A stretch of 64,000 nucleotides of DNA from Polytrichum commune. Its lineage: Eukaryota; Streptophyta; Polytrichopsida; Polytrichales; Polytrichaceae. Position numbers and translations under genes: made by a program. The notes below the pieces were generated by a model. It was not told the origin of the DNA. It saw only the letters and a list, made by a program, of their open reading frames with translations, and did not search any database. Within the stretch, counting starts at the first letter, position 1. Each line of letters opens with the position of its first letter. The stretch is from NCBI GenBank assembly GCA_950295325.1, contig OX485804.1:34720001-34784000 (forward strand), given 5' to 3'. Positions 22,101-33,973 of the stretch are shown piece after piece.

Positions 22101-23682
22101 ATTTTTCGTTCAGTTCTGCGAATTAGTTAGTGCCATAGAAATATCCTAGGTGAAGTGATAAGATGTCACGAGGGTAACATAAATGACTGTCAAGCTCATG
22201 TTGTAAGTCACCTGAGGTGGCGAGTTTTTGGGTTTTTGATTTGTATTAGATGTAGATACTTGAGTTGTTCATATCCTGTATAGAGTCATGCCTGCAACCC
22301 CTAAGCCTCTTTATGCACGAAAATGCGTATTTTGAACTACATATTTCCATTTGGAGATTGTGTCAAATTCGCAAGCAGCTGGACTGGCAAGTTAAATCTT
22401 GGTTGGAGGGTATTTGGAAGAATCTTGAGACTTGTAGAGGACTGGTTTGGGCATGTGTTGTCCCATCCTGTTGCCCTTGTGCATATGAATCAATGTCCCA
22501 GGCCATTCCCTCACCAACCGGTCAACATGTAGCTGTTGATGACCAGCCGCTTTGGAACTCTTGGAACAGCCACTGCGTCAGCATCCATTCGCCCTCACTG
22601 TTCCAAAGTTCCAAAATGTTAGTGGATTAGTTGCCACTGAGAAAATGCATCAATATGGGCGTTTCTGGTTAGTATGATTTCACCAATCTAATCCGTGTGG
22701 ACTGTGTTGCTGGCAGGCTCTGGAGCGTGCATTTGGAGATGGGCCTGACGCACTAATCAAGGATGGCATCCCAGACCCAAACTTCAGTTTCAGAAAAATC
22801 ACTAAAAAGTTTTTCAAGATTGCATACAAATTTCGGTTCCGACTCCCGCCTTACTACACTTTAGTACTCCGCTCCCTCGCATCATTGGAAGGTTTCGGGC
22901 TGGCTGTAAATCCAGATTTCAAGACCTTTGGATCTGCGTATCCATACGCGGTGCGGAGAGTTTTGCTCGACTACACTCCAACTACAAAACGTGTGTTGCG
23001 GTCTCTTTTGTTGACGAAGAAATGTGAATTCAAATGGGACCGCATTTCAACCCTTTTAGCTGTCATGCAAAAGTCGACAGCAGATCGAGCTGCCATAGAG
23101 AAAGTTGCAATTCCTGTCGCTAAAAATGATACTGATAGTAATGTTGCGACGGGGACGACGACATCATCAACAGGTCAAGGAAATTATTTACAAGAAAATG
23201 TCGGAGCTATTGCAGGGTTATTGTTGTCGAGGCAAGGTGTCGGTCTACGCCGTGTTATATATGAAGCTGATGCACGAGCATTGGCACTCGCATTTGCCTC
23301 GAGCAACGCTGCTGCATTTCGACAAAAAATTGCACGACGACTGGGAGAGGCTTTATTTATCATGTTTGTAGAGAGATCTTACACTTTGAGAACTGGGATA
23401 TCTTCGACCAGACCGCCACAAAATTCACAGGTAGACAAGTTTTTGAAGAACAAACGGTTGCGGTTTCTTTTGAAGGCCATGGCGGGCCGGCTGCGCGCAC
23501 AGCCAATTGCAGCGGCCAGAGCGGGTTGGACATTTGTGACGGTCACCCTGTGGGCGTTCGCTCTTGCTTGCCATAAGTTTGCGGTGTTTCTGAGCTACGA
23601 GCATTTGGACAAATTGCAACAAGCTCGTGACACAAAAGTCCGGGCCAGAGTCCCAATGCAGACTGTTGCTGCTTTGGTGTAA
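13110..23682 (+). CDS. ABC1-like atypical kinase, plastid type (ABC1K family), 11 exons
   Basis: Exons read as 13110-13224, 14720-15081, 15822-16320, 16838-17013, 17817-17985, 18305-18357, 19102-19245, 19970-20074, 20414-20740, 21645-21914 and 22717-23682. Phases agree throughout, giving about 1,061 residues. Family landmarks are KVAQSLSARPDL (about 440, the KxGQ region), AAASFGQVYRG, the ATP-site Lys in VAVKVQRP (521), Glu569 in GELDYRHEA, HADPHPGN (catalytic-loop Asp671, Asn676) and IDFG (Asp689). The C-terminal ~320 residues carry the plant-type SLEGFGLAVNPDFKTF domain and a hydrophobic end. ABC1Ks act in plastids or mitochondria in prenylquinone and lipid homeostasis. The Ser/Arg-rich start suggests a transit peptide. 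The ~380-residue N-terminal region is long for the family, and the Gly of KxGQ is Ala. Exons 1-3 are the least certain; the kinase core is secure. Confidence 0.9.
13655..14440. repeat. Three tandem ~265-270 bp repeats in kinase intron 1
   Basis: Units begin near 13655, 13921 and 14190. Each contains CTCAATTGGCACC-like starts, 'aagaaggaa', a TTGAGCTT block, a TATAAA-like stretch, 'gacttcctc', 'atgccctcc' and 'aagtggttcccat'. Divergence between units is moderate, so the array is not recent. It fills most of the intron. Confidence 0.8.
17203..17420. mobile_element. 218-bp MITE in kinase intron 4
   Basis: Terminal inverted repeats of about 40 bases start AACTACACTAAATATGATAT and continue TTAGTGTCACTTA, with a few mismatches. 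The internal sequence (GTGCTATA, a 'ctaTAATGTC' block, TTTGGTAAAA) is shared with the element at 40474-40694, so both belong to one family with diverged ends. No coding capacity is present. Confidence 0.82.
18358..19101. repeat. Kinase intron 6 with short GGAGTTGTCTAA-like repeats
   Basis: Between about 18600 and 18830 a motif close to TTGGAGTTGTCTAACTCC recurs several times at roughly 60-70 base spacing. The rest of the intron is unremarkable AT-rich sequence. Confidence 0.55.
20741..21644. other. Kinase intron 9
   Basis: Bounded by CATG|GTTATT and CTCTCAG. Nothing beyond AT-rich intronic sequence is recognised. Confidence 0.6.
21915..22716. other. Kinase intron 10
   Basis: Bounded by GTATGT and GGCAG. 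It includes an open frame near 22265-22630 that shows no kinase or other family similarity and is considered chance. Confidence 0.6.
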
Positions 23683-25059
23683 CAATTTTGCCATATGGTC
23701 TTGGTAGTGGCAAGGTAGGTAACGGGTGCCTACTACAGCTGAGGGCAGGGCGACAAGTGTCCATTACAAGACATAGTGGCCAGGGCATGGCATGGCCATC
23801 AATTACAGATAATAATGTGCCTCCTCACATCCAATCAGGAATAGATATGTCAGAAATGAAATTAATGTGGGTTGGAAATCTCTTTGTGTTAGTATGAATC
23901 CGCACATTCTTGTCATCAAGGACTGGTTGACCAACTTTCAGGAGCTGCAAAGCACCTGTATGGCAATTGGAGTTTGGAATTCGTGTGGGCTAACCTCAAT
24001 GACCTCAATTAGCGTACTTGCGGCTCCCTACTGGAGTTTCTTTGGAGATTTCCAAGCAGAATGGGCCCATCTCATAAAAAGTGCAAAAACCGCGAGTGAA
24101 TGGAGCATCTAGTTTGGGCAAAGAAAAAACTCTCTATTGTTGCGAAATTCACCTATGCACCTTATCAAGTGCACTGAAGATGGATTGTGGTCTTTCAGAG
24201 AGGAATATGCATATGAAGAGCGGATGCAGATGCAGACGATTTGAAGGATTTCATCTACTGATGTGTAGATCACACTGGTCATTCTTGAAGGGTGTTGTTA
24301 CTGAGATGGGTATCATACACAGCTATGCGGAAGTCAGGTTGAGGATTCCACCAAGGCAAGACAGCTTCAGTCCAATTTTATAACCACTGCAGCTTCAGCA
24401 ACTTCTTTGCTTTAAACTGTACACCCTTGCTTCCAATATTGTAAACCATTGCGGCTTCAACATTTCCTGGGTGGGAGCAAAGATGGACAAGACCTGCAAG
24501 GTTTTGTCAATGTGAAGTTGTTCGCAGTGGTCATGGATGCAGGCTGCAATGCTTGTCAGCAGATAGCTTAATTTTCAAATAGTCATTTGGTTCCAATGTT
24601 GGAGCCCGACACATTTTTTTGTATGAGTGGTAGCTGTACAGTATTAGTATTGTGGCATGGAGTGTGCAGTGAAGCAGAGCTCTTTCTGAAAGAGGCCAGC
24701 TCAATATTCAGGCTCAGTAATGCTCTTGTCACATCTGAATTTTGTGTATGTGAAGTCCCATATAGGAATGAGAGGACTTGAGCCCCAGGGGGTCACTTAA
24801 TGTACAGTTTTGCTGCATTTCCATCTATGCTTGTTTTACCTATTTGTGATGGGAGCTTGGGTTTGTTGAGTACTTATATTACAGGTAATCTGAAAATTAG
24901 AGTGATTCAAAAGGGACCAGTTTTACTCAACAGCCAGTTCATTGATGTCTCCAACTATGTTTTACTTGTCCAACTATGATATTACTCAGTAACTCAACAG
25001 ATTATCATCTATATTTGTAGGAGTTTTCCGCAAGGGACTATTGTATTAAGAGTTTGCCA
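23683..25059. other. 3' flank of the kinase gene
   Basis: Probably contains the 3' UTR. No clear polyadenylation signal was fixed by eye, and the small open frames show no recognisable domain. Confidence 0.4.
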
Positions 25060-27200
25060 TATCGTCTTACATTAGGATTGTCCACATTACAATCGATGTT
25101 GAATCCAAAGTCTGTCATCCCATATTATGCATTACAAGAGACTCAACTTTTTCTGACCGTCATCTGGTCTCTTTTCTCATTTATCTTAGCCATAGCCCTC
25201 TGGGTGGTTCCTTTTGGAAGGCTAATGCTGGATATCTCCAAGAGGTCAAGGATCCCATCAAAGCCTTATGGGAAGCATCTCCTCCTCAAATGCCTTTTTA
25301 AAGTAAACTTTGGAAAGTAGTTAAGTTCTACAAACAATTTTATATTGCTAAAGCAATTGTCGCTAGGATTAGAAAGTCACTTGATTTATGGCAAGTTATG
25401 CTTCATTTTGATCCACATAATGAAGCTAACAAGTCCACCATACTGGATCTTAGGACTCAATTACAAACATTTACGGACAAGAAAGAGGATGGGCATAGGA
25501 TATAGTCTAAAACTAAATGGATTTGAAATCAGTAGATAGGATGAACAAGGATTTCTTCTCATTGGTCAAAGCGTGACCAACAAGAGGTCTTATCCCTGAA
25601 CTTTATGACAAAAATGACATTGTGATCTCGTCAAGTGTGGATCTTGCAAGGGTGTACAAAACTTTCTACTCCAAGTTATATTCTACTCTAGTATCAATGA
25701 ACAATAGGAGGAAGTTTGTGAGGAATTGCTAAGTCATGTCCTATGTAAATTCACACTTGAAGCTCAGAGGATGTTGGAGGTTCCTATCATAGAAGAGGAA
25801 CTCACCAGTGTGGTTCAAACTCTTGCCCTCATCATGTTCAGAGGATATTTTGCAACTTAGCCTTTGGTGGAGGATGGAGTACCAAGGCTTAAATTTTGGT
25901 TTCACCATGGATAGGGGTTATGTTCCTAACCAACAAAAAGTTTGAGATACTTCCGCGATATTTGGGACTCCGGTAGGAATGTTTTTTTTAGGATGGGATG
26001 AAGAACACATGAAATTCTCCCTTGCTGAGGTTCATCATGATTTATGGGTCAAGTTGTTGGAATTGTATGGGCCTTTTCATGAGAGGATGCTCAACTAACT
26101 TGGTACTCAACCTACTTCATAGGAATGATGAGTTTTGTAAAGAAACCTTGATGATGAGTTGCTTGAGTGGGTGGTTAGTGCAGGCTACCTTAAGGACTTT
26201 AGACTTGGCCTGGTGCAATTTAGTGCGGAATATATGGGTACCTTACCTAGGTCCTCGGTTGGGACACAATACTTCACTCTTACTAAGGTGAAACCGAATG
26301 TGTAGAATGTGGTTCCACCCACGGTTTTTTTAGGGTGGATGTCATGTGTTGGGGTGGACATGATGTCAAGAGGTAGTGCTCAGACTTAATTCACCCTTCT
26401 CTTTGGAAAGTTCGATCAAATTTTCTTTGACCCAACACATTGGTGGTGGCCTGAGGTCACTCCATTCTTGGCGTACATAGCCAAACTTGGTTGGAAATGG
26501 ATTAGTGCTCAAGAGAATCTCAAGAAATTCAACCCTGACAAATACCGGAATGAAACTCCTCCTTCCACCTCTCCAAGTTGGAACACCATATGGCACAAGC
26601 TCAAGGTGCAGAAGGAAGCGGCTTTCCTTTGGTCAGATTATTCACAAGGCAATGACAATAAACGAATGGCGTGGATGGATTTCGGTGGAGATTGTTAAGA
26701 GTTGTCCCCATTGTGGGCCGCCTTTGGTGGAATCAGTGGAGCACAAATTCTTTTGTTGCCCGTTGGCTCAACACGTTTGGTGCTATGCAACTAACATCAT
26801 TTGGCAATTCTTTGCCAAAAGAGGCAACCTTGGTTCCTAGAAGTTTATTTCAATGATGCAATGCCTTTTTGATCGGCCTCTAAGCATATCAATGAAACCT
26901 TTCAATTGTATATGGTTTTTTCTTGAGGAATGGCCTCCCATGGATTATAAGGCATCAATGAAATGATTTGGTTTTTAATGCTACCCATTGGCCAATAGAA
27001 AAAACACATCAAGTTATGTTTGATTGACTATGCTAGACTTGAGTGGCAACGTACCATTCAGGATTTGGAAAAAAGCTTCGGACGTTGCTTATGAAGACAT
27101 TCTTAGAGAATTTGACAAGATTTGGGTGTGTCAAAGGTCTCATTGTTACTCATAGCAATTTAGTGGTTACTTGGAAGGTTACGCCCCAAATGGGCATTCT
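25060..27200 (+). mobile_element. Decayed L1-type LINE retrotransposon remnant
   Basis: The fragments read in the order expected for a plant L1. First comes an endonuclease-end-like SDRHLVSF followed by GGSFWKANAGYLQEVKDPIK near 25155-25260. A linker (ISSHWSKRDQQ, then VYKTFYSKLYS near 25650-25690) follows. Next is a poorly preserved reverse-transcriptase stretch, and finally a zinc-binding zf-RVT region (WNTIWHKLK near 26580, then CPHCGPPLVESVEHKFFCCP near 26705-26760). A C-terminal-like LIDYARLEWQRTI lies near 27020-27060. The pieces lie in different frames with many stops, so the element is dead. Borders are approximate. Confidence 0.75.
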
Positions 27201-29663
27201 TTCTTGAGTCGCCTTGCCTCACGGTTTCCCCCAAGGTGGTTGTCTTTTTCCTTGCAATTGACTCTATTTCAATTTGTGCCCAATTTTTATTTAATTTTAA
27301 GAATTGGACCACATTAATTATCTCCACACTGATTTGTCACCCACACTAATAGGAAAATTTAGTGTACTTCTGCGATAGTGTGATGTTTTGGCGATTCATG
27401 CAGCCCACCATGAAATTACATGAGAGCAAAACGACAAAACAATCACACATGCTTATGTGGTGTAAAGTTTACGGTTCTTTGTCTTCTCCTGACTCACTTT
27501 GTGCTAGCCACTTATTTTCCAGATTGAGATATTTGTTGATTGAAAGATGAATTTCCATGGGTTCCTGAATGGCTCTTCAGTATTTTACTTTTCCTTGACG
27601 AAATAGTTCAAACAAGATTTGATCTCTCACATAACATTATTCAAATCCATAACAATGTTTTATGAGACCGATAATATTCTACCGAATATTCTTGGATATT
27701 CCCCACAGTCCGTATGTGGATCTAAGAACAAATACCAAAAAGACGTGTTATTTTTATTTGTAGCTATGGAGTTTATCATTAGTGATGAGCAAGTTTAGCA
27801 CTAATTAGTTAAATTTTGAACACAATATCACATGTCGCTTTTCTATTATGCAAGTGTCAACTCAAAACCTTAACATTTTGATATCAAAAGTGCCAAGCCT
27901 ACAGATATGAGGAAAATGACTATGACCTTGATTTGAATTTGCTAATCAGCCCATAGTACCTATGTGTTTACCAATAATATCTTGGGATAGTGGACTAATC
28001 GAAAAAAGAAACCATATGAGACCGAAAGGTCAAGTTTGGAAGTTGAGGAAGCAAGCACTTGGAAATTGGGCTTACAAAGTGACAAACAATAGAGCTATTT
28101 GTAAGATCTTGGCATCAAACTTCCATTGAGTTGGCTAAAATATAAGTCTGAGAGCCTATACATAAAGCCACCCAAGTTTTCTTAACATTTAAATTACCTT
28201 ACTCAAGGAATGGTGTTGGGCTGTTAAAAATGACTTTCTAGCTTCTCCCACTAGGACAGGTGGGCCCAGTTAATCCTTGCCTAGGTTGATTTGGGATTTA
28301 GGGTGATGGGTCCCATGAGAAAACCTTAATTTAGATCCTAAAATTTTGTCAAAGTTTTTAATAGCAAGAGGAGGTCCCAAACCTTAAGTTAAGTTGCACC
28401 TAGCTTTCAAAATAGGCTCCACAACGTGGCAACCTAGAGCAGACAAACCTATTTCCGTTAACTTAAACAATTTCACATAAGTGTGGCACAAGTGTGATAT
28501 TGGAGGATTTTGTTCACATGTCTAGAAATTGATATCACAATGTTTAACCAAAAAATTGTAATTTATCTCCAAGTTTTGAAATCACTGCAAATTTTCAAAG
28601 AAGAGATTATCTCCAAACCCATATTCGCAACATAGGTTGGCCTATTTTAGATAACTAGGAGACAAGAACCTGAATACAATTAATGCCCTTTCAAGGAACC
28701 CAAATCCCTACCCTTTTGACTTACTTTTTCCATCACGCCAAATGTGACAGCTACAGGTGTGATTCTTCATGGCTTTTCCCATCACGTTCGAAAATGACAG
28801 CTACATGTGCGAAACTTCACGACTTCATGAGACTCTATGTATTAAGATTGGGGAAGGATTTCGGAAATGGATATGTTTGCTCTAACAATCTCTTCATATA
28901 AAGTTTTCTCAAAGAAAGATCAAACCTGTGGTTTCAACCCTCTTTACGGATAACTCAACTGCAATATGCGAAGACGCAGAAGAACATTTTGAAGATTGAC
29001 AATCTTTTATGATATTTTCCCCTAGAAAACTATATATATATAGCTATGATAGCTATATATGTGCATGAAAATGAAATAATTTTTGGATACAATGTCCACA
29101 CACCTCATCCCATGCGGTTCTCATGCATTCATAGATACGCTTGCTTTCCCACATTCCAATGTGGGAAATCAGATGTTTTGAAACTTGGGGCCACGCTACA
29201 TGTGCAAATGAGTCATTGTTTTCATTAGTTTAGTGACACCCCACTTCAAAGATGACTATTTTACAAAAAGATCAAAATATTAATTTTAAATATCTAAGAT
29301 GTGATGTTGCGTTTTTATTGGCTCTCAAAATTATGGGCCATGTTTCCCCCCACCATTTTTCAAGAGTTGACAATGTGGTGGGAAAGAAAACCCCCGTTCC
29401 CAGCTGCCAATTTAATGAAGAATCAATTTTTTATTTAACTCATAGAATGCTAGAATGTTGGTGTCAATGGGGGAAAATGGTAGTTTTACGGCCTGTGTGG
29501 CTCCCCTTCAAGCTCGGACCCTAGATTGAATAGCTCATTTTCAAAACCAACCCTTGGCATCATTTTAGTTTAGTTCACCTCGTGTGTGTGACCAAATCCA
29601 TTGCAAAAGGGAGACCATGTCATGTTGAAGTGAATTAATAAGTGACAAAGGACCACTACTTGA
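27201..29663. other. AT-rich intergenic DNA with repeat fragments
   Basis: This stretch contains the half-copy MITE at 27631-27710 and, near 27880-27960, a reverse-oriented fragment of the ~300-bp interspersed repeat described at 35450. Near 28730-28830 a ~50-base segment with GTGACAGCTACA is repeated once. No gene is recognised. Confidence 0.5.
27631..27710. mobile_element. Foldback MITE, family A, left half only
   Basis: ATAACATTATTCAAATCCAT and the following 60 bases match the left arm and centre of the family-A element at 12362-12505. The right arm is missing or replaced. Confidence 0.7.
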
Positions 29664-29968
29664 GTACACCAAATATGATATTTAGTGTTTGATTAGATTT
29701 AGTGTTTTACCACCCTACTATGCTCAACACTAATTTTCAATTCTTTGATAATTAGTGTTAGACATAAATGCGCCGCCGCCGCCTTCCTTGTTGCCACCTC
29801 TTTCCTACTAAACACTAAATTCGTGCATGTAACTTCCACATATTATCATAGTTGATATTTAGTGTTTGAGTTTACATTTAATGTGGCTTACTTTCATAGG
29901 GTTAGTGATATTTAGTGTAGTGTTCGTATTAAGTGTATCTAACACTAAATATCATATTTTGTGTAGTG
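29664..29968. mobile_element. ~305-bp MITE-like element
   Basis: The ends are inverted copies of TACACCAAATATGATATTTA, followed by GTGTT. The terminal motif is close to that of the element at 17203-17420. The interior contains further TTTAGTGT motifs in both orientations and a short GCCGCC run. No coding capacity is present. Confidence 0.7.
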
Positions 29969-30700
29969 TTGTTACATAAGAAAATATTACATAAAAAACG
30001 GGTAGCAAACCTAAATGAGTTTTCACTTATCTACTAGAGATGTTCATGTCGAAATGGTAATTTTCACATGGGATTCAACTTCAACTCAGTGCCAATGTGA
30101 TAACAACATATGGGAAAATCTTTATGTGTCTTTTTCAAGCATTGAATGTTATTGGGAGTGCATCTTCATCCCCAATGAGATGGGCTAGGGCTAGACAATC
30201 ACCTCTTGAGTTGGGGCCACCAACAACATTCCAAGGTGAACAAGCTATCAATTATAACATGTATTTTTCTATTTAAATTTTATTTAATCCCAAACTTAGC
30301 ATCAAAGGCTCCAAACTACATTAAATATGCCAATTAATGAGTGCATGAATTTAGTAAGCGTGGGGAATTAGTGAAGGTGATACTAAATTCCTTTATGCTA
30401 TGAAATTAGTGTCACCAAAAGGTCTAGGAAGCATTGGTCCTCCCGGCAATTGGCATGAAAGTATCGGCACTTGGCACACACTAGTCACCAACACAAACTA
30501 ATTTTCTTGCAATCTATGATAAATGAGCATATGTTCATGAATTTAGTGTCACCACACAAATTTCAACCCTTGGTAACTTTGAGATTTGGTTAGATTGTGT
30601 GTATGACTTGAAGTAGTACCACCCTCACTAATTGGTATATTTAGTGCAGTGTGGGAGGCACATGTTTGAGATAAACTAAGCAAAAATCTATGGGGATCAG
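29969..30700. other. Intergenic DNA without recognised features
   Basis: AT-rich sequence with scattered TTTAGTG motifs. No open frame with domain similarity was found. Confidence 0.4.
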
Positions 30701-30719
30701 AGTTTTACTAGACCCCTTT

Positions 30720-31440
30720 TACCTTGGTAATGTTGGTGGGGCTCAATTCAAAGAGGTGGGTATCTAGCCCTGGCCTTGAGCTTGAGCTCTAGCTTGTGAG
30801 TTTGGTGGGCCAAAGTATAGTAGCCCTTACACATGTCTAAGAAAGGTGGAGTTTTCTCTTGAGACCATTGGTCCCTCATTTATTTTGGATTAATTTTCAT
30901 GTTCAAGTTGAACTCTAAAACCAATTCAAAAAAAAAGGGAGGAAGCAATGTAGCTCCTCCATTCTAGACACATGTAAAAGTCCAAAATCTTTAATCTTGG
31001 CCCACAAACCTTGCAAGCTTGAGCTCACACTCAAGCTCAAGCTATGTGTGGGTGGACCTACAAACTTGGTCTCAAAAATCAAAACCACACATAGCTCCCC
31101 CTTTCTAGACACACGTAAGGGGTCCAAATTCTTTTGCACCAGCCCACCAACCTTGCATGCTTCAGCTCAAACTCAAGCTCAAGCTATGTGTAGTTGGACT
31201 CATAAGCTTGGCCTTGAAAACCAATTCAAGCAAAGGAAGAACTAATGTAGCTCCACCATTTTAGGCAAATGTAAGGGTCCCAAAATCTTTTGCATGGCCC
31301 ACCAACCTTGCAACCTTGCAACCTTCAACTCAAGCTCAAGCTATGTGTAACTAAACCTTTAGGCTTGTACTTGAACTTCAATCCCCCAAAAAGGAAGAGA
31401 CCAACCTCCACCACCTTGTTCTTCTTATTGGGCACATGTA
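30720..31440. repeat. Array of ~150-165 bp units, partly inverted
   Basis: Three direct units (about 30945, 31098 and 31245 onward) each contain TAGCTCC, a 'cacatgtaa' block, 'cttttgca', 'cccaccaaccttgca' and CAACTCAAGCTCAAGCTATG. The segment at 30720-30860 carries the same blocks in reverse complement (AGCTTGTGAGTTTGGTGGGC). The array is therefore flanked by an inverted member and could fold. Confidence 0.75.
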
Positions 31441-32179
31441 ATTCCCAATTCTTTCACCTTGGCCCACACCGATCTTGCAAGCCTAAGCTCGAGCCGAGCG
31501 TGTGTGAATAAAACGCTTTTCGCATGACTTTTCCTTTCCATCCAACCCCTAAAAGTGCAAGGCCCCATGTGGGAAGGGAACGCATAGGGAACACACGGGG
31601 AACGCAGGGAACGCAGATATTATAGAATAGTGAGGCAGGAGAGCCATGGCAATGGCATGTGGTGGAGCTCCTATTGGAGCCGCCATCAACGCTAAAACAA
31701 ATTTTCAAGTCACCCAGAAACGGTCCAATATTTTGAGGCAATGATCCACTTTTCCAGCCCCAAGATGCAATTGTGACATGTGGGTTTTCTGTATCTCCAC
31801 GTCTTCGTCCCACTTCTCATCACAAAATTCTCGGGGAAATTTGCCAACTGAGTGAGTCCGTTGTTGCGAAAGCGGAGGAGGGCAGTGTAAGTGAGTTGTG
31901 GTCGCGGTGTGAGTAGTTCAGTTCCTTGATAGCCTGAAGTTTCCACGAAGAAGAAAAAAATTCTTGAATGCTTTCTCCAAGCCCAAACAAGTTCTTGTAA
32001 GTTCTCCAACCTGTTTTGTTGCACAAGGAAATTTTGCACGAATGTGAACATTAAGTTGTGGGAGTTGGAGTTGTGGCGAATCTTATCTCCAATTTCATAC
32101 TTCTTGTATCGTCCTTACCTTTAGTCCCCTCTGAATTGAACACTCCAATAGCATCTGGTGAGAAGTATATTCAATTTTG

Positions 32180-33110
32180 TGCAAGAATCGGAGAATTGTG
32201 AATTGGGGTTGTGGGTTGGAGTCTTTATCTCCAATTTGAACTTATTTGTGAGCTCCATATGCGATTCTTGGGGTTTTTTTACACTACGGTCACTTGGGGA
32301 GGAATAGCTCCAATTTTGTACGAGAATGAGCATTTGGGGTTTGGGTTGTGAAACTTCGGTACCTTTATCTCCAATTTGAACTTATATGGGAGCGCCATAC
32401 ATGGTTTATTATTTTGTACACTCTGTTGTCACCCGGGAGGAATGACTCCAAATTTTGTATGAAAATGAGCATTATGGAGGTTATGAGTCCTCTCAATATC
32501 TTGTTCGTTAGGGTTTTGTCCATTTCAAATCTTTTTATTGTGGCAATTTGTATGCTTCAAGGTTATGGGTGAGCAATACACTCCATTGTTATTGGGAGTG
32601 AGCATTGAGGGTTTGGGTTGTGAAATTTCGGTATATTTATTTCCAACTTGAACTTATTGTGAGCTCCATAGGTGATTCTTGTGATATTTTACACTTCATG
32701 GTCACCTGGGGAGGGATAGATTCAATTGTGTATGAAATCAGCATTGTGGAGGTTATGAGTCCTCTCAATATCTTGTTCGTGAGGGTTTTGTCCATTTCAA
32801 ATCTTTTGGTTGTGGCAATTTGTATGCTTCAAGGTTATGGGTGAGCAGTACACTCAATTGTTCGGGAGTGAGCATTGAGGGTTTGGGTTGTGAAATTTCG
32901 GTATATTTATTTCCAACTTGAACTTATTGTGAGCTCCATAGGTGATTCTTGTGATATTTTACACCTCATGGTCACCTGGGTAGGGATATCTCCAATTGTG
33001 TATGAAAATGAGCATTGTGGGGTTATGGGTCCTCTCCATAATTTCTTTGTGGGATTTTCTCCATGATGAAGGTTTTTGTTGTGGCAATTTGTAAGGTTCA
33101 AGGTTATGGT
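32180..33110. repeat. Tandem ~270-bp repeats upstream of the carrier gene
   Basis: Units near 32200, 32340, 32608 and 32878 contain GTTTGGGTTGTGAAATTTCG, 'atctccaa(t)ttgaactta', 'gtgagctccata', 'ggtcacctggg' and 'gaaaatgagcatt(g/a)tgg'. The units at 32608 and 32878 are spaced exactly 270 bases and are nearly identical, showing recent local duplication. The earlier units are shorter and more diverged. Confidence 0.85.
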
Positions 33111-33249
33111 AGCTGCTGGGTTCTGACTGTAGTAAGAGAAGGTTGCCAAGATTCAAGGAGACCGACAGTGAGAATGTCTGTGTTGAGTAGTTGTTTTTGT
33201 TGTATTCAGTCAACACTTTTCATGTGAAGGTTTTTATTTCCATGTGATG

Positions 33250-33640
33250 CCCTAATGGGAAGAGATTTTGCACATCGTGTGTGCTTTGAAGACGATTCGT
33301 TGGACTGTGTTGACATTTTCTATGACAATTCCTCTAGGAAAAAGATTATGCACATCTTCAGGCTTGCAGACAATTTGTTGGACCATACGACATTTTCTGA
33401 GTAAGGTGGATGTGCTTGAATGTGTGATTCACTTTAAGTTTCTTAGGGTGGAGAGCTCAATCTCAAACTCTTCCTCATGGAAATTCCATCGTAGAATGGG
33501 GACATATGACTTTTTCTGAGTAATTTTCTTTGGGCAGAGATTATGCACATCTGTATTACGTTGTAGATACTTGGTTGGACCATATGACATTTTCTGAGTG
33601 AGGTGGATGTGCTTAAATGTGTGGTTCACTGCAAAAAACA
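33250..33640. repeat. Short tandem repeats with GATTATGCACATCT motif
   Basis: Segments beginning 'gggaagagattttgcacatc', 'aaaagattatgcacatctt' and 'gcagagattatgcacatctg' are each followed by 'ttg(g/t)ttggac', 'catatgacattttctgag' and 'gtggatgtgctt(g/a)aatgtgt' to different extents. This is a locally duplicated, imperfect array adjoining the carrier gene start. Confidence 0.75.
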
Positions 33641-33973
33641 GTTCGGGTGGAGGGCTGAACCTCAATACGCCATAACAGACAGTCAAAGCTGTCAGAGGTT
33701 TCTTGTGATTGACAGCAGATTTTTGGGAAAGTAGATACGATTGACAAATGGTCTTGAGGTGTTCCAAGTGCCCAACTACTGAAAGTCAGGAGGTTGTGAG
33801 TGTTTAGATTTGAAAACTGGGGATATGGGGCTGTTTCTTTCTTGAGTCTTGTCGCGGTTTTTGATTGGAAAGATTTTGACCTTATTTTTTGTGCTATGTG
33901 TACTAGGTTCTCATCAACCAGCTGAAGTCAAGCTCGGGTGCTTGCCGTAACGTCAAGTCAAATTGGTCGTGAA

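Larger units (their letters stand above)
31450..33973. promoter_or_regulatory. 5' flank of the carrier gene, rich in tandem repeats
   Basis: Presumed promoter and leader region of the carrier gene. Two repeat arrays occupy much of it (see 32180-33110 and 33250-33640). No coding exon is supported. The open frames near 32605 and 32875 share a start because they lie in repeat copies. Confidence 0.4.

Noticed and set aside
22265-22630. 121-codon open frame in kinase intron 10
   Set aside because: Lies between well-supported exons and has no kinase or other motif.
29770-29785. GCCGCC run as a trinucleotide-repeat feature
   Set aside because: Too short to call beyond a chance run inside the MITE-like element.
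32605-33066. Two similar plus-strand frames starting MRVWVVKFRYIYF
   Set aside because: Identical because they lie in tandem 270-bp repeats; no coding signature.
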